Source: an uncultured Bacteroidota bacterium
Lineage (GTDB): Bacteria; Bacteroidota; Bacteroidia; Chitinophagales; Chitinophagaceae
DNA length: 6,657 bases
NCBI GenBank assembly: GCA_903879995.1
Contig: CAIRNW010000155.1
Location: 1 to 6,657, forward strand
Direction: 5' to 3'
The translations under genes and the position numbers were made by a program. Shown here piece by piece: positions 1 through 5,018 of the stretch (position 1 is its first letter; every line of letters begins with the position of its first letter). The notes under the pieces were generated by a model. That model searched no databases and was not told the origin of the DNA. It was given only the letters and a program-made list of their open reading frames with translations.

Positions 1-949
1 CAGCTTTAAAAAAATCGTGATACTTTAAGTCTGCTGTTACAAAAGCCTGAGCCCCAGCTCGTAAGGCAGTAGTTATCAAAAAACTACCTGCTCCCCCGCA
101 AAGCGCCACTCTTTGAATGGGTTGATCCAATAAGGTGGTATGACGAACCAAGGGTGTCTTAAAAACCTCCCCCACCCGCTTTAAAAACTGATTGGCCGTA
201 AGTGGTGCAGAAAACTCTCCAATGATACCTGCACCCAGGCCCTGGAAGGTATTGTCAAGAGGTATCAAATCGTAAGCCACCTCCTCATAAGGATGAGCAT
301 TTTTTAGGGCCGTCAATAACCCGGCTTCCAGGTAAGCAGGATAAATCAGCTCCAACTTTATCTCATTTTCAGTATGCCTTTTGCCTTCCTGTCCCACAAA
401 AGGTTTTGTGCCAGCACCCGCTTTGAAGGTACCTTCTCCACTGCTGGAAAAACTACACTCGCTATATTGACCAATTTGACCCGCTCCGGCTAAAAAGAGT
501 GCAGTACGAACCTGCTCGGTTTGTGCCTGTGGAATAAAAGTGATCAGCTTTTTTAAAAGATCGGTTTTAGGTAATAGCACACTACAGTTTGATAAGCCCA
601 GCATCTCGGCCATCTTACCATTTACCCCGTCAATAACGTTATCCAGGTTAGTATGTATCGCATAAATAGCAATACTATTTTGAATTGATTTAATGACTAA
701 TCCTCCCGTTGAATCGCTGGCATGAATCTGTTTCAATCCACCGAAAATCAAGGGATGATGTGCCACAATGAGGTTACAACCCTTTTGAATAGCTTCTTCC
801 AATACGGAGTCCGTAACATCTAAACAACAAAGAACTCCTGAACAATTGGCGTTGGCATCACCTACCTGTAAACCAACATTATCATACGACTCTTGTAAAG
901 AAGGAGGCGCCACGGTTTCCAAAAAATGAATGATGTCGCGAATTTTCAT
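1..949 (-). CDS. NIF3/YqfO-like dinuclear metal-centre protein, C-terminus cut by window edge
   Basis: An open frame of 316 codons runs from an ATG at 947-949 to the left edge with no stop, so the 3' end is missing. NIF3 family hallmarks are visible: the N-terminal SYDNVGLQVG stretch (residues 21-30), the metal-binding VAHHP motif (His64, His65), IHTNLDNV (His99, Asp103), and near the edge TADLKYHDFF (residues 305-314). The last His/Glu metal ligands of the family (a GHYESE-like motif) should lie just outside. Residues of about 128-232 form the extra middle domain seen in the long YqfO-type proteins (CSFSSSGEGTF near 165-175, HPYEEVAYD at 219-227) and absent from short E. coli YbgI-type proteins. 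The family forms hexameric rings with two metals per subunit. Its reaction is not settled; a GTP cyclohydrolase I type 2 label is often transferred and should not be trusted. The gene is divergent from the peroxiredoxin. Family assignment is very secure; function is unknown. Confidence 0.95.
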   Translation of the reverse strand, partial: MKIRDIIHFLETVAPPSLQESYDNVGLQVGDANANCSGVLCCLDVTDSVLEEAIQKGCNLIVAHHPLIFGGLKQIHASDSTGGLVIKSIQNSIAIYAIHTNLDNVIDGVNGKMAEMLGLSNCSVLLPKTDLLKKLITFIPQAQTEQVRTALFLAGAGQIGQYSECSFSSSGEGTFKAGAGTKPFVGQEGKRHTENEIKLELIYPAYLEAGLLTALKNAHPYEEVAYDLIPLDNTFQGLGAGIIGEFSAPLTANQFLKRVGEVFKTPLVRHTTLLDQPIQRVALCGGAGSFLITTALRAGAQAFVTADLKYHDFFKA

Positions 950-967
950 GGTAATTCTATTGTGGAA

Positions 968-998
968 TTTCAAAATACGTGCATTTTGGGCATCTTTG
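968..998 (+). promoter_or_regulatory. Candidate Bacteroidota-type promoter for the peroxiredoxin gene
   Basis: TTTC at 968-971 is followed by exactly 19 bases and then CATCTTTG at 991-998. This matches the Bacteroidota primary sigma pattern TTTG-N19-TAnnTTTG with one mismatch in each element. Transcription would begin near 1004-1006, leaving a leader of about 48 bases before the ATG at 1053. The rest of the 103-base divergent gap (950-1052) holds no clear motif for the NIF3 gene on the minus strand. This is a motif match by eye only. Confidence 0.4.
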
Positions 999-1052
999 CG
1001 GGAACTTTTTTGAAACTGAATTGTCTTATACATACAACTAAAACCATCCACT

Positions 1053-1523
1053 ATGAGCATCCAAATTGGACAAACGGCACCCGACTTTACTTTATTTGAT
1101 TCTGATAAGAACCCGCTGCAGTTATCTTCCTTGAAAGGGAAGAACGTTTTATTATTGTTTTTTCCGCAGTCATTCACAGGAGTTTGTACCAAGGAACTTT
1201 GCTCCGTCCGAGATAATATAGCCCTTTACAACGGAGCCAACGCTACCGTGCTAGGAATTTCGGTTGATTCTGTTTTTACCCTGGCCAAATTTAAAGAAGA
1301 GCAACAGCTTAATTTTCCATTGCTAAGTGACTTCAATAAAAAAGTATCTGAATTATACGGATCAATTTACCAGGATTGGATCCTGGATATGAAAGGTGTT
1401 TCAAAACGCTCTGCATTTTTAATCGACAAAAATGGAGCTGTACAATATGCAGAAGTATTGGATAACCCCGGAGAGGTTCCCAACTTTGAAAAAATCAATG
1501 AAACATTGAAATCACTAGCCTAA
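1053..1523 (+). CDS. Peroxiredoxin (AhpC/TSA superfamily, Bcp/AhpE-like)
   Basis: This 156-residue cytosolic protein is a thiol peroxidase that would reduce hydrogen peroxide or organic hydroperoxides. The thioredoxin-fold peroxiredoxin core covers almost the whole chain, with APDFTL at residues 9-14. The active-site motif PxxxTxxC is intact: Pro38, Thr42 and peroxidatic Cys45. Arg119 (KRSAFLID, 118-125) fits the conserved catalytic arginine. A second cysteine, Cys50, lies five residues after Cys45, the same spacing as the peroxidatic/resolving pair of E. coli Bcp, so an intramolecular disulfide recycled by thioredoxin is plausible. The FFPQSFTGVC wording resembles the AhpE-like branch, so the exact subgroup is left open. 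There is no signal peptide. The ATG at 1053 gives the usual family N-terminus, and a hairpin terminator follows, suggesting a single-gene transcript. Confidence 0.95.
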   Translation: MSIQIGQTAPDFTLFDSDKNPLQLSSLKGKNVLLLFFPQSFTGVCTKELCSVRDNIALYNGANATVLGISVDSVFTLAKFKEEQQLNFPLLSDFNKKVSELYGSIYQDWILDMKGVSKRSAFLIDKNGAVQYAEVLDNPGEVPNFEKINETLKSLA

Positions 1524-1550
1524 ACACACTTACTTAATTCGCTGAACATC

Positions 1551-1582
1551 AAAGCCCAAGAATCCACTTTCTTGGGCTTTTG
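1551..1582 (+). terminator. Rho-independent-type hairpin terminator after the peroxiredoxin gene
   Basis: A perfect 12-bp inverted repeat pairs AAAGCCCAAGAA (1551-1562) with TTCTTGGGCTTT (1569-1580) around a 6-base loop, and it runs into TTTT (1578-1581). It begins 27 bases after the peroxiredoxin stop. The short T-tract is interrupted by a G at 1582. The A-rich left arm gives it some capacity on the other strand, but no minus-strand gene needs it here. Confidence 0.85.
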
Positions 1583-1615
1583 CATTTTGTTATGGACTTT
1601 TTTTAATTATTAAAG

Positions 1616-1623
1616 TATATTTG
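1616..1623 (+). promoter_or_regulatory. Candidate -7 promoter element immediately upstream of the T9SS-domain gene
   Basis: TATATTTG is an exact match to the Bacteroidota -7 element TAnnTTTG, lies downstream of the hairpin terminator, and ends only five bases before the ATG at 1629. No good TTTG stands 19 bases upstream; the nearest TTTG (1586-1589) is 26 bases away, so the -33 half is weak. If used, transcription would start at or within a few bases of the ATG, implying a leaderless or nearly leaderless mRNA. In such an AT-rich gap a chance match is possible. Confidence 0.4.
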
Positions 1624-1628
1624 AGCTA

Positions 1629-1976
1629 ATGCTCAAGCAGTTATTGATATCAGTGGGTGTAATGGTGTTGTCTTTTTCCTTGAAGGCGCAGCAGACTCCT
1701 GTTAGCCCAACAATTGGTGCTACGGAGAAGCAGATAAAACTTTACCCTAATCCTGCCGTTAGCTATATCATTTTTGAATTAAAAACTGCGGGCCGCAAAG
1801 ACTTAAGTCTTCAGGTATACAATGGAATTCTGGGTAAGAAAATGGTGGACACGAAAATTACTTTAGAGAGAATCACGCTACCGCTCAATGATTTCACGCG
1901 CGGAGTTTATGTTTACCACCTCGTAGAAAGTTCAGGTAAAATTATTGAATCTGGCAAGTTTCAGGTTACCAAATAG
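1629..1976 (+). CDS. Small secreted protein consisting mainly of a T9SS type A sorting domain
   Basis: The 115-residue product begins with a signal peptide: Lys3, a hydrophobic core at about residues 5-18, and probable cleavage after Ala20 (LKA/QQ). After a linker of about 15 residues the rest is a type IX secretion (Por) C-terminal sorting domain. It shows LYPNP (38-42), the strand IIFEL, VYNGILGKK (63-71), then LPLNDFTRGVYVYHL (84-98) and the C-terminal SGKIIESGKFQVTK (102-115). Such domains normally sit at the end of large exported enzymes or adhesins and direct the cargo across the outer membrane, where the domain is removed or used for anchoring. Here there is no cargo domain. It may be a minimal surface protein or the remnant of a longer gene. 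The choice of Met1 over Met12 is supported because starting at Met12 would destroy the signal peptide. The stop lies 3 bases from the convergent methyltransferase stop. Confidence 0.85.
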   Translation: MLKQLLISVGVMVLSFSLKAQQTPVSPTIGATEKQIKLYPNPAVSYIIFELKTAGRKDLSLQVYNGILGKKMVDTKITLERITLPLNDFTRGVYVYHLVESSGKIIESGKFQVTK

Positions 1977-1979
1977 GTT

Positions 1980-3152
1980 TTACAATACCTGAACAATTAA
2001 GAATTTGAGGTACTGCGTATTTTCCATTTCCCATACAATAGGATGATCGGCAGATTGCGTATTGAAATAAACCTGTCTTATTTTTCTTCTTGCATCCTTA
2101 GCTGCCATAGCGATAATTTCTAAGAACAGCGGGGGCGGAACCAGATTGGTGCAGGAGGAAGTAACCAGGAATCCACCCGGCTTTACCAACTTCATCCCTC
2201 TCAAATTTATTTCTTTATAACCGGTTATCGCTTTTTGTATGGTAGCGCGGCTTTTTGTAAAAGCAGGAGGATCTAACATGACTACATCATATTGCTTTCC
2301 TTCTTTTGTCCATTGCTTTAACAGATCAAATGCATTAGCCACCTCAAAAACACAACGGTCCTGCAACCCGTTTAATCGTGCATTTTCATTAGCCTGCTCA
2401 ACTGCTGATGCAGAAATATCCAGCCCCAAGACAGACGTAGCGCCGTATTGTGCTGCGTGTACTTCAAATGTACCCGTGTAGGTAAATGCTCCCAACACAG
2501 TAGCGTTTTTAACAATAGAGCGAATGGCTTTTCTGTTGTCTTGCTGATCCAGGAAGTAACCTGTTTTTTGCCCGTTGGCCAGATCAACATAAAATTTCAA
2601 TCCATTCTCCGTAATAATAATTTTAGTTTCAAACGGAGCACTTAAAAATCCTTTTTGCTGCGGAAGCCCCTCTAATTCCCGAACAGGCACATCATTTCTT
2701 TCATAAATTCCTTTGGGCGAAAAAAGTTCCTGCAAAGCATCCACAATTTCCGGTTTCCAACGATCAATCCCCAAGGCAAGCGTTTGGATAACAAAATAAT
2801 CATTGAATTTATCAATGATCAGTTGTGGTAATTCATCAGCCTCTCCAAAAACTAAACGACAGTTTTCTGTGTAACCGGTTTGCTGACGATATTGCCAACA
2901 ACGCTTGATTCTTTCTTTAAAAAAATGAGCATCAATAACCTCTCCCTTTTGACGAGAAAGAATTCGAACTACAATTTGGGACTTAGGATTATAGTAGCCG
3001 CTACCCACCCATTTGCTATCGTGCGTAAACACTTCTACTATAGCAGCGGGCTCAGGACTGCCTTCGATACGGTCAACCTCGTTCATAAAAATCCAAGGGT
3101 GCCCATTTTGAATACGGGGTGCAATTTTTCGACGTAGAAAAACTCGACTCAT
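1980..3152 (-). CDS. Class I SAM-dependent rRNA methyltransferase, RlmI-like (PUA + methyltransferase)
   Basis: The 390-residue protein is of the RlmI/YccW family, whose E. coli member makes m5C1962 in 23S rRNA. An N-terminal PUA-type RNA-binding domain (about residues 1-75, with GHPWIF at 17-22) is followed by a middle domain and a Rossmann methyltransferase. Visible there are KTGYFLDQQDNR (196-207), SAM motif I in the GAFTYTGTF stretch (221-229), GLDIS (243-247), MLDPPAF (292-298) and the catalytic-cysteine loop TSSC (331-334). The start is set at the ATG 3150-3152. A 17-residue longer reading from a TTG at 3201-3203 is possible, but that TTG fits a promoter -33 element and the extension does not look like the family's N-terminus. 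Motif I reads LGAF, where an acidic residue or Asn commonly follows the Leu, a mild oddity. Whether the target is the same as in E. coli is inferred. Confidence 0.93.
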   Translation of the reverse strand: MSRVFLRRKIAPRIQNGHPWIFMNEVDRIEGSPEPAAIVEVFTHDSKWVGSGYYNPKSQIVVRILSRQKGEVIDAHFFKERIKRCWQYRQQTGYTENCRLVFGEADELPQLIIDKFNDYFVIQTLALGIDRWKPEIVDALQELFSPKGIYERNDVPVRELEGLPQQKGFLSAPFETKIIITENGLKFYVDLANGQKTGYFLDQQDNRKAIRSIVKNATVLGAFTYTGTFEVHAAQYGATSVLGLDISASAVEQANENARLNGLQDRCVFEVANAFDLLKQWTKEGKQYDVVMLDPPAFTKSRATIQKAITGYKEINLRGMKLVKPGGFLVTSSCTNLVPPPLFLEIIAMAAKDARRKIRQVYFNTQSADHPIVWEMENTQYLKFLIVQVL

Positions 3153-3172
3153 AGAAGGCGAAGATAGCTTTT

Positions 3173-3203
3173 CAAATACAGACAGAAAGACGCTATTCCC
3201 CAA
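3173..3203 (-). promoter_or_regulatory. Candidate promoter for the RlmI-like gene
   Basis: Read on the minus strand, TTG (3203-3201) is followed after 20 bases by TGTATTTG (3180-3173), one mismatch from TAnnTTTG. Transcription would start near 3167, leaving about 15 bases before the ATG at 3152, much like the spacing at grpE. If real, it rules out translation from the TTG at 3203, which would lie upstream of the transcript. Confidence 0.4.
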
Positions 3204-3255
3204 TAATTAAAGCCATTTTGTCCTTAAAACCGCATAAGCGTCAAGTAGTTTTCGC

Positions 3256-3285
3256 TTGGCCGTAAAATTGCCCGACTTACCTTTG
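3256..3285 (+). promoter_or_regulatory. Bacteroidota-type promoter for the grpE-dnaJ operon
   Basis: TTG (3256-3258), then exactly 19 bases, then TACCTTTG (3278-3285): a full match to the TTG-N19-TAnnTTTG consensus of the Bacteroidota primary sigma factor. The start point would be near 3290-3292, giving a leader of about 15 bases to the ATG at 3306. No CIRCE inverted repeat (TTAGCACTC-N9-GAGTGCTAA) was seen between 3153 and 3305, so HrcA control is not supported here. Divergent from the methyltransferase promoter about 100 bases away. Confidence 0.65.
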
Positions 3286-3305
3286 CAACCAATTTAGAAC
3301 CGTCT

Positions 3306-3854
3306 ATGGAAGAACAAGTAACTGATCCGCAAGAAATGGAACTGAACCAGGACCAAAATGTTCCAAATGCTACTTCACAAGAAGAAAGCGCAACTGAGGA
3401 GTCCGAAATTGAAAAATTAAAAACAGAACTAGCCTCTTACAAAGACAAATACATTCGGACTGTGGCAGAGTTTGATAATTTCAAACGCCGTAATGCAAAA
3501 GAGCGTATCGAGCTGATGCAAACCGCAGGTCGCGATGTAATAACCGAATTATTAGATGTGCTGGATGACAGTGATCGGGCACAACAAACCTTGGAAAAGG
3601 CTGGTCTTGCCGAATCCGCTGAGTGGGAAGGAGTCAAACTGGTATTCAATAAGCTTAAAACAAAATTGCAAAACAGAGGATTAAAACCAATGGATGTAAT
3701 TAACCAGGCTTTTGATGCAGACCTTCATGAAGCAGTAACTGAAATTCCTGCACCCGATGAAGAGATGAAGGGAAAAATCATTGATGAAGTGGTCAAAGGA
3801 TATTTACTCAACGATAAAGTAATCCGTCACCCTAAAGTGGTGGTTGGAAAATAA
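3306..3854 (+). CDS. grpE: GrpE, nucleotide-exchange co-chaperone of DnaK
   Basis: This 182-residue cytosolic protein is the nucleotide exchange factor that releases ADP from DnaK (Hsp70). Residues 1-32 are acidic and Gln/Glu-rich, as expected for the disordered GrpE N-terminus. Residues of about 33-90 form the long dimerising coiled coil and include the hallmark TVAEFDNFKRR (52-62). A helical bundle follows (VITELLDVLDDSDRA, 78-92), and then the C-terminal beta domain that contacts DnaK: GLKPMDV (124-130), DADLHEAV (137-144), and GYLLNDKVIRHPKVVVGK to the end. Length is close to the family norm (E. coli GrpE is 197). The ATG at 3306 follows the promoter by about 20 bases. dnaJ starts 3 bases after the stop, so the two are surely co-transcribed. 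dnaK is not in the window. Confidence 0.98.
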   Translation: MEEQVTDPQEMELNQDQNVPNATSQEESATEESEIEKLKTELASYKDKYIRTVAEFDNFKRRNAKERIELMQTAGRDVITELLDVLDDSDRAQQTLEKAGLAESAEWEGVKLVFNKLKTKLQNRGLKPMDVINQAFDADLHEAVTEIPAPDEEMKGKIIDEVVKGYLLNDKVIRHPKVVVGK

Positions 3855-3857
3855 ATT

Positions 3858-5018
3858 ATGAGCAAAAGAGATTTTTACGAAATACTAGGTGTTGGCAAAT
3901 CTGCTTCAGCGGATGAGATAAAAAAAGCCTACCGCAAAGTAGCCATGCAATATCACCCGGACAGAAATCCCGGTGATAAAGCTGCGGAGGAAAAATTTAA
4001 AGAAGCGGCCGAAGCCTATGAAATTTTAAGCGATACTGATAAACGCGCTCAATATGATCGATTTGGTCATGCGGGTGTGGGCGGAGCTGGTGGCAGAGGT
4101 TACGGCGGTGGGATGAACATGGAGGATATCTTTAGTCAGTTTGGAGATATTTTCGGTGACGATCTTTTTGGTGGTTTTTTTGGTGGGGGTCAACGTGGAG
4201 GAGGTGGACGTTCAAGAGCACGTGGGGTACGGGGTAGTAATCTTCGAATCAAATTAAAACTGAATTACGAAGAAATTGCAAATGGAGTCAGTAAGAATAT
4301 TAAAGTAAAAAAATATGTTCCCTGCACCACGTGTGGAGGAGGCGGAGCAAAAGATAAAGGAAGTACACAAACATGTACGGGTTGTAACGGAAGTGGCCAG
4401 GTAAGAAGAGTTCAAAATACTTTTCTGGGACAAATGCAAACCGTAACCACTTGCCCAACCTGTAATGGAGAGGGCTCTACCATCACTGCAAAATGTACGG
4501 CTTGTAAAGGTGAAGGCAGAACGTATGCAGAGGAAACCGTAACCATTGAGATTCCCGCAGGCGTACAAGAAGGAATGCAACTTAATGTAACAGGCAAAGG
4601 AAATGCAGGAGAGCGAGGGGGTTCACCCGGCGATCTGATTATTTTAATTGAGGAAGAACCCCATAAAGAGCTTTATCGGGAGGGACTCAATGTAGCGTAC
4701 GAATTACATCTTTCCTTCACGGATGTTGTATTTGGTACACAAGTAGAAGTTCCTACCATTGATGGAAAAGCAAAAATTAAAATTCCTGCCGGCACACAAA
4801 GTGGAAAAATTTTCAGGTTAAAAGGAAAAGGGTTTCCGGCTGTAAATTCATACGAAAAGGGGGATCAATTAATTCAAGTTAGTGTCTGGACTCCTCAACA
4901 ATTAAATGCAGAGGAAAAAGCAGCCCTTGAAAAACTTAACGGTGCCCCTAATATGCAACCACAACCTGATAAATCAGAGAGAAACTTTTTTGACAGAATA
5001 AAAGATATTTTCCAATAA
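3858..5018 (+). CDS. dnaJ: DnaJ, Hsp40 co-chaperone
   Basis: This 386-residue type I (class A) Hsp40 stimulates the ATPase of DnaK and delivers unfolded clients to it in the cytosol. The domains are complete and in canonical order. The J domain spans about residues 1-70 with the HPD motif at 33-35. A Gly/Phe-rich linker covers about 72-124 ([24 protein letters not shown]). The first substrate-binding beta domain is interrupted by the zinc-finger region, with four CxxC pairs at Cys156/159, 173/176, 199/202 and 213/216, each in a CxxCxGxG-type repeat. A second beta domain ([27 protein letters not shown]) and a dimerisation tail follow. The product appears fully functional. It is translated 3 bases after the grpE stop, typical of translational coupling. 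Its stop codon (5016-5018) touches the stop of the opposing vWA gene. Confidence 0.98.
   Translation: MSKRDFYEILGVGKSASADEIKKAYRKVAMQYHPDRNPGDKAAEEKFKEAAEAYEILSDTDKRAQYDRFGHAGVGGAGGRGYGGGMNMEDIFSQFGDIFGDDLFGGFFGGGQRGGGGRSRARGVRGSNLRIKLKLNYEEIANGVSKNIKVKKYVPCTTCGGGGAKDKGSTQTCTGCNGSGQVRRVQNTFLGQMQTVTTCPTCNGEGSTITAKCTACKGEGRTYAEETVTIEIPAGVQEGMQLNVTGKGNAGERGGSPGDLIILIEEEPHKELYREGLNVAYELHLSFTDVVFGTQVEVPTIDGKAKIKIPAGTQSGKIFRLKGKGFPAVNSYEKGDQLIQVSVWTPQQLNAEEKAALEKLNGAPNMQPQPDKSERNFFDRIKDIFQ

Noticed and set aside
1..949. GTP cyclohydrolase I type 2 as the function of the NIF3-like protein
   Set aside because: This label is often transferred across the family; nothing in the sequence supports that specific reaction here.
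971..977. TATTTTG on the minus strand as a -7 promoter element for the NIF3-like gene
   Set aside because: It is one base short of TAnnTTTG and no TTTG/TTG stands about 19 bases upstream on that strand.
2239..3137. Several short plus- and minus-strand frames within the RlmI-like gene
   Set aside because: All are overlapped by a clear methyltransferase reading frame, have no recognisable domains and no promoter or start context.
4254..4597. Open frames on the minus strand inside dnaJ (4254-4580 and 4412-4597)
   Set aside because: They lie entirely antisense to a highly conserved dnaJ zinc-finger region and their translations show no family resemblance; they are composition shadows.
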